A stretch of 64,000 nucleotides of DNA from Maridesulfovibrio sp. (GTDB lineage: Bacteria > Desulfobacterota > Desulfovibrionia > Desulfovibrionales > Desulfovibrionaceae), in assembly GCF_963666665.1 (NCBI RefSeq), contig NZ_OY762999.1, positions 3,568,001-3,632,000 of the forward strand. The letters run 5' to 3'. Within the stretch, counting starts at the first letter, position 1, and the number at the start of each line of letters is the position of its first letter. The position numbers were made by a program, and so were the translations under genes. Positions 1-8,407 of the stretch are shown one piece after another. Below the pieces are notes generated by a model. It worked only from the letters and a program-made list of their open reading frames with translations. It was not told the origin of the DNA and searched no databases.

Positions 1-812
1 AGGGGATGGCTGCATTTATTTCCAACCCCAACTCAGTGCGTTTGCGTGAAGCTCTCTACGCCAACGAAGTTATGCTTTGCCGCGATCCGCAGGCCGAGCA
101 GTATATCGAGCGTTATGCAAATTGGACTCCTTCCGGTGATGGTGGTCAGTCCGGTGCTGCAACGGGCGGTAATAAAGCTGACAAGTCCGGGGCTGAAAAC
201 CTTTTTGATGCTGTTGTCAAAGGCGACCGCGGTTCCATCGTCGCACTCGTAGAGCGTGACCTTGAAGGCGGACGTGCGCCTTTTGCAATGGTCAATGAAG
301 ATCTCATCCCGGCAATCATGGAAGTGGGTGAAAAGTACGAGCGTAAGGAATATTTCCTTCCCCAGCTTCTGCAGTCCGCTGAAACCCTGCAGAAGGGTTT
401 TGAAAAGCTCAAGCCGCTGCTCGAAGCTTCCGGAGAAGTGGAGGAGAAAGCTACCATCATCATGGCAACCGTTGAAGGCGATATTCACGATATCGGTAAA
501 AACATTGTCTGCCTGATGCTCAAAAACCACGGCTACAACGTGATTGATCTCGGCAAAGATGTACCCGCTGAAACCATCGTCAATGCTGCTGAAGAATACG
601 GAGCAAAGATCGTCGGGCTTTCCGCATTGATGACCACTACCATGGTCCGCATGGAAGACACCATCAATCTGATCAAAGAACGTAATCTCGATATCAAGGT
701 TATGATCGGCGGTGCGGTTATTACCGGTGGATTCTGTGACTCCATTGGTGCAGACGGCTGGTCTACTGATGCTGTCGCTGCGGTAAAAGTTGCCAAAAAC
801 CTGCTGCAGTAA
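1..812 (+). CDS. metH: Methionine synthase, cobalamin-dependent, C-terminal part (5' truncated)
   Basis: The reading frame is open to the left edge, so this is the C-terminal part of a larger protein. Counting from the in-frame ATG at base 6, residues 1-40 resemble the end of the pterin-binding domain, about 62-145 form the helical B12 cap, and 150-268 the Rossmann cobalamin-binding domain. The DxHxxG motif places the cobalt-ligand His at residue 161. The protein ends straight after this domain, so the SAM-dependent reactivation domain of E. coli MetH is absent, as in many anaerobes. Its role would be methyl transfer from methyl-tetrahydrofolate through cobalamin to homocysteine. A stand-alone corrinoid protein is less likely because of the pterin-domain remnant. 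Confidence 0.85.
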   Translation, partial: GMAAFISNPNSVRLREALYANEVMLCRDPQAEQYIERYANWTPSGDGGQSGAATGGNKADKSGAENLFDAVVKGDRGSIVALVERDLEGGRAPFAMVNEDLIPAIMEVGEKYERKEYFLPQLLQSAETLQKGFEKLKPLLEASGEVEEKATIIMATVEGDIHDIGKNIVCLMLKNHGYNVIDLGKDVPAETIVNAAEEYGAKIVGLSALMTTTMVRMEDTINLIKERNLDIKVMIGGAVITGGFCDSIGADGWSTDAVAAVKVAKNLLQ

Positions 813-902
813 TGCAGGATGCGGATTTTTGAATTATTCAATGGAATCTGCTAGTGGATTGTTTATAACTTGCTGAACTTTACGTTCGGTTTGAGGAACT
901 AT

Positions 903-1388
903 ATGAAGATGTTCAATAAATTAAGCGTATTGATTGCCCTGCTGCTCGTGCTTGTTGCCGGATGTGACAAGGCTGAGACCGCTGAGGGTGTTGATACTGT
1001 CAACGCTCAGGGGATTCAGGAGATTATCGCTAAGAGCAAGGGGAAGGTAGTGCTGGTCAATTTCTGGGCTACCTGGTGTCCTCCATGCCGTGCTGAGATT
1101 CCTGAACTTATTGAGCTGCGCAAGAAATTCTCTGATGATGATCTGGTAATGATCGGCGTTTCGGTGGATCAGGACAGTGATGCAGTGGATGAATTTATGC
1201 TTAAAAACGAGAAGTTTAATTATCCGGTCTATTTTGCTGCTGAAGATGTGGGCGCTTCATTCAGGATTCAGTCCATTCCCAGAACCATGCTTTATGATCC
1301 TGCAGGGCAGCGGGTTTTCGACAAGGAAGGAAGTTACCCCGGCGCCATGTTTGAAAGATATATTAATAAGATGCTAAAGGATCGGTAG
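903..1388 (+). CDS. TlpA/ResA-like thioredoxin-fold lipoprotein
   Basis: The 161-residue protein has an N-terminal hydrophobic segment ending in a lipobox (Val-Ala-Gly-Cys, lipidated Cys21) and a thioredoxin fold with WCPPC (redox cysteines 59 and 62) and a later Ile-Pro-Arg cis-proline loop. It is therefore probably a membrane-anchored thiol-disulfide reductase of the TlpA/ResA/DsbE group, acting in the periplasm on cytochrome maturation or other oxidised proteins. An in-frame ATG at 870 was rejected: the ATG at 903 follows a GAGG sequence at good spacing and puts the signal at the very N-terminus. The acetyltransferase gene follows 6 bases after the stop, which suggests co-transcription. 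Confidence 0.88.
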   Translation: MKMFNKLSVLIALLLVLVAGCDKAETAEGVDTVNAQGIQEIIAKSKGKVVLVNFWATWCPPCRAEIPELIELRKKFSDDDLVMIGVSVDQDSDAVDEFMLKNEKFNYPVYFAAEDVGASFRIQSIPRTMLYDPAGQRVFDKEGSYPGAMFERYINKMLKDR

Positions 1389-1394
1389 ACGCGG

Positions 1395-1856
1395 ATGTTT
1401 AAGATTAGAAAAGCATTGATGGGAGATGCCAAGCATATCCATTCCATCATTAAGGACCGGACAAAAGATGCGATGGTTCTGCCCCGGCCTTTGAACTCCA
1501 TTTACGGACATCTGCGTGATTTTTTTGTGGCCGAAGATGAAGACGGCAAAATTATCGGCTGTTGTGCACTTGCCATAAGCTGGGATTGTCTGGCAGAAGT
1601 GCGGTCTTTGGTTGTTGTGCCTGAAGCACGTGGTTCCAATCTGGGTGCACAGATGGTGGAATTTTGTCTTCAGGAAGCGCGCGAGCTTGGTGTTTGCGAC
1701 GTATTTGTATTGACTAATATTGAGAAGTTCTTTGCAAAACTGGGATTTGTGGAAACAGATAAGCATGTTCTGCCCCAGAAAATCTGGGCCGATTGTATTA
1801 ACTGTCCCCAGTTTCCGGATTGCGACGAAGTTCCAATGATCATGAAACTGAAATAA
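1395..1856 (+). CDS. argA: Short GNAT acetyltransferase, ArgA type (N-acetylglutamate synthase-like)
   Basis: The 153-residue protein is a single GNAT domain with an acetyl-CoA loop at 76-84 (Pro-Glu-Ala-Arg-Gly-Ser-Asn-Leu-Gly) and a Leu-Gly-Phe beta-bulge near 116. Its tail has Cys134, Cys137 and Cys143 in a Cys-x2-Cys-Pro-x4-Cys-Asp-Glu arrangement. Short proteins of this kind serve as N-acetylglutamate synthase, the first step of arginine synthesis, in bacteria lacking the two-domain ArgA. The assignment rests on family resemblance, and other substrates cannot be excluded. It sits between the TlpA-like gene and hpt with gaps of 6 and 15 bases. Confidence 0.75.
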   Translation: MFKIRKALMGDAKHIHSIIKDRTKDAMVLPRPLNSIYGHLRDFFVAEDEDGKIIGCCALAISWDCLAEVRSLVVVPEARGSNLGAQMVEFCLQEARELGVCDVFVLTNIEKFFAKLGFVETDKHVLPQKIWADCINCPQFPDCDEVPMIMKLK

Positions 1857-1871
1857 ACAAGGAAAACTATC

Positions 1872-2396
1872 ATGGGCCATAGCCTTAAAGAAGTTTATTC
1901 CAAAGAAATAATTGCTGAAAGAATTAAAGTTTTAGGAAAAGAAATTTCCGAAACATACGGTCAGGAACCGCTGGTCTGCGTATGCGTACTTAAAGGCGCT
2001 TATCTCTTTTTCGCTGACATCACCCGCGCTCTGTCTTCCGATCCTGAAATCGATTTCGTGCGTCTTTCCAGCTACGGCGCAGGAACCAGCCGTACCGGAA
2101 ACATGAATTTTTCCAAGGACCTTGAAGTATCCATTGCAGATAAGCATGTGCTGATCATCGAAGATATCGTTGATACCGGACACTCTGTGGAGTTTCTTAA
2201 GCATGTGTTTTCAAAACGTAACCCGCTGAGCGTGAAAACCTGCGCCCTGATTGATAAAAGAGAGCGTCGTGAGATTGATCTGGAAGTTGAATTTCCCGGT
2301 TTTGTCCTCAACCACGGCTTTCTTGTGGGATACGGAATGGACTATGCTGAAAAATACAGGTATTTAAGTGCAGTGTATGAACTTGAGAATGCCTAG
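1872..2396 (+). CDS. hpt: Hypoxanthine phosphoribosyltransferase
   Basis: The 174-residue protein is a type I phosphoribosyltransferase with the PRPP-binding motif Glu-Asp-Ile-Val-Asp-Thr-Gly at 97-103, preceded by a hydrophobic strand, and the early Leu-Lys-Gly PPi loop at 40-42. It transfers phosphoribose to hypoxanthine or guanine in purine salvage in the cytoplasm. Length and motif order are normal for bacterial Hpt. It is the last of three closely spaced genes. No clear terminator lies in the 75 bases before the next gene. Confidence 0.93.
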   Translation: MGHSLKEVYSKEIIAERIKVLGKEISETYGQEPLVCVCVLKGAYLFFADITRALSSDPEIDFVRLSSYGAGTSRTGNMNFSKDLEVSIADKHVLIIEDIVDTGHSVEFLKHVFSKRNPLSVKTCALIDKRERREIDLEVEFPGFVLNHGFLVGYGMDYAEKYRYLSAVYELENA

Positions 2397-2471
2397 ATTT
2401 TAGGCTTTCTGTTCTTAAAGTTGTAATAAATAGAGTCGGTTAAACCTATTCAATGGCAGGTATAGTGGTCC

Positions 2472-3905
2472 ATGATTATTACGTGTTCAAATTGCGAGAC
2501 CAAATTCAATTTACCGGAAAGTAAGATTCCGGCAGGTGGAGCTAAGGTTAAATGCTCCAAATGCGGAAATATTTTTAAGGTAGCTCCTCCCGCTCCCGAG
2601 CCTGAGGATGAAGTTGAGTCCATGCTTGAAGAGGAGCAGCCGAAACCTGCACCGGAACCGAAACCGGAACCCAAGCCTGAACCAGAGCCCGAACCGGAAT
2701 CTGATTTTGACGATGACCTTTTTGACGAGGCCGTTGATGAATTGGGTGCTGAGCTGGGAGAAGATCCCTTCGGAGATATCGGCACTGATGATTCCGGGAA
2801 AACTGCTGCGGATGATTCTGACGACTTTGAAGATGATCTTTTCGGTTCTGACGATAATTCCGATGATGCTGAAATCGGGGCCGACCTTTTTGATGACGAT
2901 GATGACCCTTTTGCAGAGAGCGATGCTGAGGAAGCTCCTGCAGAAGAGGATGATTTTGATATAGATGACGAGCTGTTCGGTGGCGATGATGATGTCGAAG
3001 CCGCTTCCGCTCCTGCCGGCGGCGCAGAAGTCGAAGAGGAAAGTGATGACCTCTTTGATGATGACGACCTTTTCGGCGATGAGGATGACGGCGCTGATCT
3101 TTCCGAGGATAATCTTTTCGATGATGATGAAGAGGTTGAGGAAGATGACGGCACCTTCGCAGAGGAAGATTTCGAGGACGGTGAAGATTTTACAGAAGAG
3201 GATTTATCCGAAGATGATGTGGAAGAAGATGACGGCCTCGCTCTTGATGACGGCGAAATAGCCGGTTTTGACCTCGATGATGAAGCGACTGGTTTCGATC
3301 TCGATGATAACCTCGACGCTCCGTCATCCAAGAAAAAAGAGAAGAAAGGTAAAAAAGGGCTGATCATTACCCTGATTATCCTGATCCTTTTTGCCGGTGG
3401 CGCTGGAGCAGCATGGTATCTCAAACTTTGGGAAAGCCTGCCGTTCAGCATCCCCTTCGTTACTTCTGACGATGCCGGAACTGTAGATTCCAACGAGCCG
3501 CCATCCAAGCGGTTCAGCAAGTTCTCATTCAAGGATTTGCGCCAGTTCTATGTCAACAATGACAAGGCCGGACAGCTGTTTATTATCGAAGGTAAGGTTG
3601 TGAACAATTTCAGCACTCCCAAAGAGCTGATTGAAGTTGAAGCACAGCTTTTCGATGATAAGGGACAGGTTCTTGATTCCAAGAGACTGCTTTGCGGAAA
3701 TACTCTTTCCCTGTTCCAGTTGGAAGTGCAGTCCAAAGAAGAAATCGAGGCCGGACTTGGCTCCAAAGTCGGCATACTCTCCAACAACACACTGCTCAAG
3801 CCGGGTATGGATACGCCTTTTATGGTTGTTTTCTTCCAGCCCTCGCCTGCAGTTAAAGAGTATGTCATTAACGTAGTAGACGCCAAGAATCCGCCTAAGA
3901 AGTAG
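2472..3905 (+). CDS. Zinc-ribbon (MJ0042-type) and DUF3426 membrane protein with acidic repeat region
   Basis: The N-terminus is a zinc ribbon with Cys5/Cys8 and Cys28/Cys31. A Pro-Glu/Pro-Lys repeat follows at 57-76, then about 200 extremely acidic residues (76-283) with seven Leu-Phe pairs, nearly all set in Asp/Glu runs. A Lys-rich stop-transfer patch precedes one membrane helix at about 297-317. The remaining 160 residues match the DUF3426 pattern and should face the periplasm. Proteins with this layout are common in delta-proteobacteria and have no assigned function. The acidic stretch is encoded by GAT/GAC repeats, which also creates a long false Ser-rich frame on the other strand. Confidence 0.85.
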   Translation: MIITCSNCETKFNLPESKIPAGGAKVKCSKCGNIFKVAPPAPEPEDEVESMLEEEQPKPAPEPKPEPKPEPEPEPESDFDDDLFDEAVDELGAELGEDPFGDIGTDDSGKTAADDSDDFEDDLFGSDDNSDDAEIGADLFDDDDDPFAESDAEEAPAEEDDFDIDDELFGGDDDVEAASAPAGGAEVEEESDDLFDDDDLFGDEDDGADLSEDNLFDDDEEVEEDDGTFAEEDFEDGEDFTEEDLSEDDVEEDDGLALDDGEIAGFDLDDEATGFDLDDNLDAPSSKKKEKKGKKGLIITLIILILFAGGAGAAWYLKLWESLPFSIPFVTSDDAGTVDSNEPPSKRFSKFSFKDLRQFYVNNDKAGQLFIIEGKVVNNFSTPKELIEVEAQLFDDKGQVLDSKRLLCGNTLSLFQLEVQSKEEIEAGLGSKVGILSNNTLLKPGMDTPFMVVFFQPSPAVKEYVINVVDAKNPPKK

Positions 3906-3909
3906 AGGC

Positions 3910-3979
3910 ATGCCTCCGGCGGCCCTCCGGGGGCTTAAACCCTTTTACAAAAGGGTTTAAGAATCCCAAAAACTTTTAG
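3910..3979. repeat. Palindromic intergenic repeat, copy 1
   Basis: This element shares its sequence with the inverse of 5463-5522. It has a GC-rich GCCTCCGGCGG edge, then a palindrome with 13-base arms (CTTAAACCC...GGGTTTAAG, 3934-3961), then an AATCCCAAAA-type tail. This copy carries about 10 extra bases (CTCCGGGGG-like) between the GC-rich edge and the palindrome. It lies between the DUF3426 gene and a separate terminator. There is no T-run after the palindrome, so it is a REP-like dispersed element rather than an obvious terminator. Confidence 0.8.
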
Positions 3980-4034
3980 TGGGTTTTTATCCGGGCATAG
4001 CTTGTGAGATTGTGCTGATTAGAAGTTAATTAGT

Positions 4035-4076
4035 GGCGGGAGATATGGCTTTAAGCTGAATCTCCCGCCTTTTTTT
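4035..4076 (+). terminator. Rho-independent terminator before radA
   Basis: A perfect 10-bp stem (4035-4044 with 4060-4069, GGCGGGAGAT/ATCTCCCGCC) closes a 15-base loop and is followed by seven T residues. It should end transcription from the DUF3426 gene and insulate radA. Confidence 0.9.
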
Positions 4077-4103
4077 ATGCGAATTTAATTTAGGGTTTCC
4101 ACC

Positions 4104-5423
4104 ATGAAAACTAAAGACGTTTTTGTTTGTACTAATTGCGGGGCGCAGGCCTTGAAATGGCAGGGTCAATGTCCTCGTTGCGGCGAGTGGAATACTCTGC
4201 AGGAAAAGGTTGTTGTTCGTCGCAAGGGCGGTGTGAGCCATGCCCCTGCCAACATTTTGGCTGTGCCGTTGGCTGATATCCCTGTAGAGCATACCGAAGC
4301 CCGTTCAACCGGATTCAAGCCTCTTGATACTGTGCTGGGTAAGGGCTTTGTCCCCGGCGGTGCTGTGCTGGTGGGCGGAGAACCGGGCATTGGTAAGTCT
4401 ACCTTGCTGCTGCAGCTGGCTGCAGAGCAGTGCCGCATGGGTAATAAAGCGGTTTATTTTTCGGGTGAAGAATCATTGGCGCAGATTCGGGGCAGGGCGG
4501 ACCGTCTGGGCGTGCTGCAATCCGGTTTGCTGGCGGTGGCTTCTACCAATGCGGAAGAGGCTCTGTCTATTCTGGAGGCTCCGGAAAAGCCTGATTTGAT
4601 GATCATCGACTCGGTACAGACTTTGACCTCTCCAAGGGCGGAGGGCATCCCCGGCAGCGTCAGTCAGGTACGGGCGGTTTCCTCCGAGCTGGTGGAAGCG
4701 GCCAAGAAGACCAGCACTACTTTAGTAATTGTAGGGCACGTGACAAAGGATGGGCAGATTGCCGGACCGAAGCTGCTGGAACACATGGTGGATACGGTGC
4801 TGTACCTTGAGGGGGACCGCAAGCACATGATGCGTATCATGCGGGTGCTCAAGAACAGATTCGGTCCCAGTGATGAGTTGGTGGTTTTTTCCATGCGTCA
4901 GTCCGGTATGGAGATTGTGGAAGATCCTTCGACACTTTTTCTCGGCGACCGGGATGATTCCTGTTCCGGGGCAGCAGTGGTCATGGCCATGGATGGGCAT
5001 AAACCCTTTGCCGTGGAAGTTCAGGCCCTTGCCAGCCGTACAGTGCTTTCTATTCCGCGCCGGACAGCATTAGGCTTTGATACCAACAGGTTGAACCTTA
5101 TTTTGGCTGTGCTGGAAAAACGGTTAAATTTGAACTTGGGTCAGCTGGATATTTATGCCAAGATCGGCGGCGGCTTGGCCATGCGTGATCCCGGACTTGA
5201 TCTGGGTGTAGTGTCAGCGGTGCTGTCCTCTTTTTATGATCGTCCCTTGCGGCCCGGAGCTGTTTTTTGGGGTGAGGTGGACTTAAACGGGCGCATCCGG
5301 CCCGCATCAGGCGGGGAAACAAGACTCAAGCAGGCCCAGCGGCTGGGTTACGGACCCATTTTTCAGTCAGAGACTTGCCGCACTCTGGATGAGTTGCAGG
5401 CAAAGTTGTTTGGTCCTGAATAA
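4104..5423 (+). CDS. radA: DNA repair protein RadA (Sms)
   Basis: The 439-residue protein has the full RadA layout: a four-cysteine zinc finger (Cys9, 12, 23, 26), a RecA-like ATPase with Walker A at 91-100 (Gly-Gly-Glu-Pro-Gly-Ile-Gly-Lys-Ser-Thr) and Walker B ending at Asp169, the family-specific KNRFG motif at 250-254, and a Lon-protease-like C-terminal domain. RadA drives branch migration of recombination intermediates in the cytoplasm. A strong terminator upstream suggests its own promoter. Confidence 0.97.
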   Translation: MKTKDVFVCTNCGAQALKWQGQCPRCGEWNTLQEKVVVRRKGGVSHAPANILAVPLADIPVEHTEARSTGFKPLDTVLGKGFVPGGAVLVGGEPGIGKSTLLLQLAAEQCRMGNKAVYFSGEESLAQIRGRADRLGVLQSGLLAVASTNAEEALSILEAPEKPDLMIIDSVQTLTSPRAEGIPGSVSQVRAVSSELVEAAKKTSTTLVIVGHVTKDGQIAGPKLLEHMVDTVLYLEGDRKHMMRIMRVLKNRFGPSDELVVFSMRQSGMEIVEDPSTLFLGDRDDSCSGAAVVMAMDGHKPFAVEVQALASRTVLSIPRRTALGFDTNRLNLILAVLEKRLNLNLGQLDIYAKIGGGLAMRDPGLDLGVVSAVLSSFYDRPLRPGAVFWGEVDLNGRIRPASGGETRLKQAQRLGYGPIFQSETCRTLDELQAKLFGPE

Positions 5424-5462
5424 TTATAAATATGACGATCTTTGCTCAACAGAGCGAAGCTT

Positions 5463-5522
5463 AATAAAAGGTTTTGGGATTCTTAAACCCTTTTGCAAAA
5501 GGGTTTAAGCCGCCGGAGGCAT
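5463..5522. repeat. Palindromic intergenic repeat, copy 2 (inverted relative to copy 1)
   Basis: This is the inverse of the element at 3910-3979 without the 10-base insert. It holds a perfect 28-base palindrome at 5482-5509 (CTTAAACCCTTTTG and its complement). Its GC-rich edge contributes GGAGG at 5515-5519, six bases before the wecB start codon, so the repeat supplies that gene's ribosome binding site. Confidence 0.82.
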
Positions 5523-5525
5523 TTA

Positions 5526-6623
5526 ATGAAAAAAGTTTTTTTGGTTGCCGGAGCACGGCCCAATTTGATGAAAGTTGCACCGATCTTTCGGGCATCACGT
5601 GATCTTGAGGGCGTTGAATGCCAGATGGTCTATACCGGACAGCATTATGACCGTCAGATGTCACAGGTCTTTTTTGAGGATCTGGACATTCCCAAGCCTA
5701 AATTCAATATGGGCAAGTCCACCGGAACCCATGCGGAGCAGACCGGGGCTATTATGGTCGCTTTCGAGAAAATGTGCATGGATGAAAAACCTGACCTTGT
5801 GGTGGTTGTGGGTGATGTTAACTCCACCTTGGCCTGCTCTGTGACTGCGCGTAAGCTGCATATTCCGGTGGCTCATGTTGAAGCCGGTCTTCGCAGCGGT
5901 GATATGGACATGCCTGAGGAAATCAACCGCATGGTTACCGATTCCATCAGTAACCTGTTCTTTACCACTGAAGATCATGGCCGGGAAAACCTGCTCCGTG
6001 AAGGTAAGGATGCGGATACGATTTTTCATGTCGGTAACGTGATGATAGACAACCTTTTCCACAATGTGGACCGGTTGGGACCTGAGGTTGTTGCTGACTA
6101 TCGGAGCCGCGAGTTGAAGGAGAAGATCGGGCGCTATGGTTTTATGACTATGCACCGTCCTTCCAATGTGGATAATCGTGAGGTTCTGGAGGGCATTGTT
6201 GATGCTCTGAATAAGATTGCCGAAGATTTACCCCTGCTTTTTCCTATCCATCCCCGTACCGAGAAAATGATGGCCCAGTTCGGGATATCTTTTTCTGAAA
6301 ACGTGCATACTTTTCCTCCGCTTTCTTTCAGGGAATCATTGTATCTGTGGAAAGATGCGCAGGTGGTTATTACCGACAGCGGGGGATTGCAGGAAGAGAC
6401 AACAGCGCTTGGAGTGCCCTGCGTGACTGTGCGTGAGAATACCGAACGTCCTGTTACAATTGAGAAAGGAACCAATGTTCTGGCCGGAATTTCCGGTGAA
6501 AATATTCTGCGGGAAACAGAAAACGCATTGAAGAAGACCGGTAGCCCTGCTCCTAAGATTGACGGTTGGGATGGTCATGCTTCTGAGCGTATCTGGAAAA
6601 TCCTGCTGGATTTTCTAGGCTGA
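5526..6623 (+). CDS. wecB: UDP-N-acetylglucosamine 2-epimerase, non-hydrolysing
   Basis: The 365-residue protein has the GT-B-like fold motifs of the WecB family: an N-terminal Gly-Ala-Arg-Pro-Asn loop, His-Val-Glu-Ala-Gly-Leu-Arg-Ser in the middle, and Asp-Ser-Gly-Gly-Leu-Gln-Glu-Glu near the C-terminus. It interconverts UDP-GlcNAc and UDP-ManNAc for surface polysaccharides. The ATG at 5526 was chosen over one at 5493 because it follows GGAGG by six bases and starts directly with the family's first strand. It is far from the main glycan locus at 21-64 kb but could feed it. Confidence 0.93.
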   Translation: MKKVFLVAGARPNLMKVAPIFRASRDLEGVECQMVYTGQHYDRQMSQVFFEDLDIPKPKFNMGKSTGTHAEQTGAIMVAFEKMCMDEKPDLVVVVGDVNSTLACSVTARKLHIPVAHVEAGLRSGDMDMPEEINRMVTDSISNLFFTTEDHGRENLLREGKDADTIFHVGNVMIDNLFHNVDRLGPEVVADYRSRELKEKIGRYGFMTMHRPSNVDNREVLEGIVDALNKIAEDLPLLFPIHPRTEKMMAQFGISFSENVHTFPPLSFRESLYLWKDAQVVITDSGGLQEETTALGVPCVTVRENTERPVTIEKGTNVLAGISGENILRETENALKKTGSPAPKIDGWDGHASERIWKILLDFLG

Positions 6624-6651
6624 TCTTATTTGACTGTAAATGAATTAATAC

Positions 6652-6684
6652 AACCCGTTTCTGATCTTCAGGGGCGGGTTTTTT
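6652..6684 (+). terminator. Likely Rho-independent terminator after wecB
   Basis: AACCCG (6652-6657) pairs with CGGGTT (6675-6680), with a small inner CTGA/TCAG stem, and is followed by TTTT. The stem is only six pairs, so the call is moderate. Confidence 0.6.
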
Positions 6685-6756
6685 CGTTGTTTAAACAATG
6701 GAAAAATCATGGGTGCTCGTGTTAAGGTGCGGCAGAAATTGAAAAAGGGGATAATT

Positions 6757-8403
6757 ATGCCATCCAGTGTTCGTTGCGTTTTTGTTTCATTGATGTTTTT
6801 GGTTCTGCTTAGCAAATCGGTTTTTGCCTCCAATATTTTCCCTCTTGAACCACCGGATACTTCCAGCCCCCGGGCGACCCTTTCGAGTTTTATTCACTAC
6901 ACAGATAAGCTTTATGAAGAGGCTACGGCTGCGGAAGAAGATTTGTTTTTAGCAAGAGAGTTTATGCAACGCGCTGAGCGGTGTTTTGATTTCAGTATGG
7001 TTCCGCCTACGCTTCTCAGTGATGTGAGTGTCGAATCAGTACTCAGGTTGCGGGAGATTCTGGATCGTATCGAATTGCCGGACCTTGCCGACGTTCCCGA
7101 TAAATCCGAAGTTAAAAAATTTAATATTCTGCTCTGGCGCATCCCTCATACAGAAATCACTATCGGACGTTGCCCGGAGGGCCCGCGTATGGGGTCTTAT
7201 CTGTTCACACCTGAAACTGTGCGGCGGTTGGAAGAATATTATGAAGAAGTGAGCCATCTTCCTTACCGTAGTGATAAGGGCGAGAATTATACCGGCTTTT
7301 ATGAGCAGTATATCTATTCTTCCGGCTGGATGATACCGGATGGATTTTTAAAGAAGCTTCCTGAATGGATGAAGGAAGGCTATCTGGGGCAGGCCGTCTG
7401 GCAATGGATAGCAATGGTAATGATTCTGATTCTGGGAGACCTCAGCATGTGGGGTGTCTGGCTCTGGCATAAGAAGCAGAAATACAGGATCCGCAAGTGG
7501 AATTGGAGATGGGAAAGATTGTTGTTCCCGCTTTATGCCATGTTGATCTGCATTGTAATGGAGTATCTTATTGATGATCAGATCAATATCACAGGCGATG
7601 TGCTTTCATGGATATCCATGCTGCTGAAATTCCTTTTTGCCATATTCGCGGGCGTGGCTATCATCATAGGCGGCGATGTGGTTATGCGCGGTATTATCTA
7701 TACTTCAAAGATCAAGGAAGAGGCTCTTGATGCGGATGTTATCCGGCTTGGATGCCGTATGGCTTCATTCGGCCTTGTTTTTGTGCTTTTCTACAATGCC
7801 GGGAGCTATTTCGGTATTCCGGTCACGGCTATTTTTGCTTCGGCCGGTATTGCCGGTGTTGCTGTTGCCTTGGCTGCCCGGGAAACATTGGCCAACTTTT
7901 TCGGTGGAGTCTCTATCTTTATGGACCGTCCTTTCAGGGCAGGCGATTATATTGTGCTCGATAACGGCGACCGCGGTGAGGTCAAGGCTGTCGGCATGCG
8001 CAGTACCCGGATTCAGACCCGTGATGACATAATGATCACCATTCCCAACTCGGTTATCACCAATGGCAAGGTTGTAAACCAAAGCCGCCCCCATCCGCAT
8101 TTCAGGGTGCGTATCAAACTCGGAGTAGCTTACGGCAGTGATGTCGATAAGGTTGAAGAATTGCTGATGAAGTTGGCGGAAAACAACTATCTGACTCTCA
8201 AAGATCCTGCGCCCAGGGTCCGTTTCCGCAAGTTTGGAGATTCAGCCCTTGAGTTTGAACTGCTCTGCTGGGCCGCTCGTCCTCATGACCGGGGCAGGCT
8301 GATTCATGAACTCAGTCGTGATATTTATAAGTGCTTCAATGCGGAAGGAATTGTTATCCCCTTTCCCCAGCAGGATGTATATTTGCATAAAGCGGAGGAT
8401 TGA
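6757..8403 (+). CDS. MscS-family mechanosensitive channel with exported N-terminal domain
   Basis: The 548-residue protein has a signal peptide (1-24, cleavage near Phe-Ala-Ser), a periplasmic region of about 180 residues, several membrane helices, the glycine/alanine-rich pore helix (Ala-Gly-Ile-Ala-Gly-Val-Ala-Val-Ala), and the MscS beta domain with Phe-Gly-Gly-Val...Arg-Pro-Phe and an Ile-Pro-Asn-Ser motif. It should open under membrane tension to release solutes. The ATG at 6757 was preferred to 6709 because of AAGGGG six bases upstream and because the signal peptide then begins at residue 1. It lies 4 bases upstream of cysC, likely in the same transcript. Confidence 0.9.
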   Translation: MPSSVRCVFVSLMFLVLLSKSVFASNIFPLEPPDTSSPRATLSSFIHYTDKLYEEATAAEEDLFLAREFMQRAERCFDFSMVPPTLLSDVSVESVLRLREILDRIELPDLADVPDKSEVKKFNILLWRIPHTEITIGRCPEGPRMGSYLFTPETVRRLEEYYEEVSHLPYRSDKGENYTGFYEQYIYSSGWMIPDGFLKKLPEWMKEGYLGQAVWQWIAMVMILILGDLSMWGVWLWHKKQKYRIRKWNWRWERLLFPLYAMLICIVMEYLIDDQINITGDVLSWISMLLKFLFAIFAGVAIIIGGDVVMRGIIYTSKIKEEALDADVIRLGCRMASFGLVFVLFYNAGSYFGIPVTAIFASAGIAGVAVALAARETLANFFGGVSIFMDRPFRAGDYIVLDNGDRGEVKAVGMRSTRIQTRDDIMITIPNSVITNGKVVNQSRPHPHFRVRIKLGVAYGSDVDKVEELLMKLAENNYLTLKDPAPRVRFRKFGDSALEFELLCWAARPHDRGRLIHELSRDIYKCFNAEGIVIPFPQQDVYLHKAED

Positions 8404-8407
8404 GATC

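Noticed and set aside
2450..3532. Long minus-strand frame encoding a Ser-rich protein of 360 residues
   Set aside because: It is the mirror of the GAT/GAC-rich acidic region of the DUF3426 gene, whose plus-strand product has recognised domains and a ribosome site.
3934..3961. Palindrome as a terminator of the DUF3426 gene
   Set aside because: No T-run follows on either strand, and a proper terminator lies at 4035-4076.
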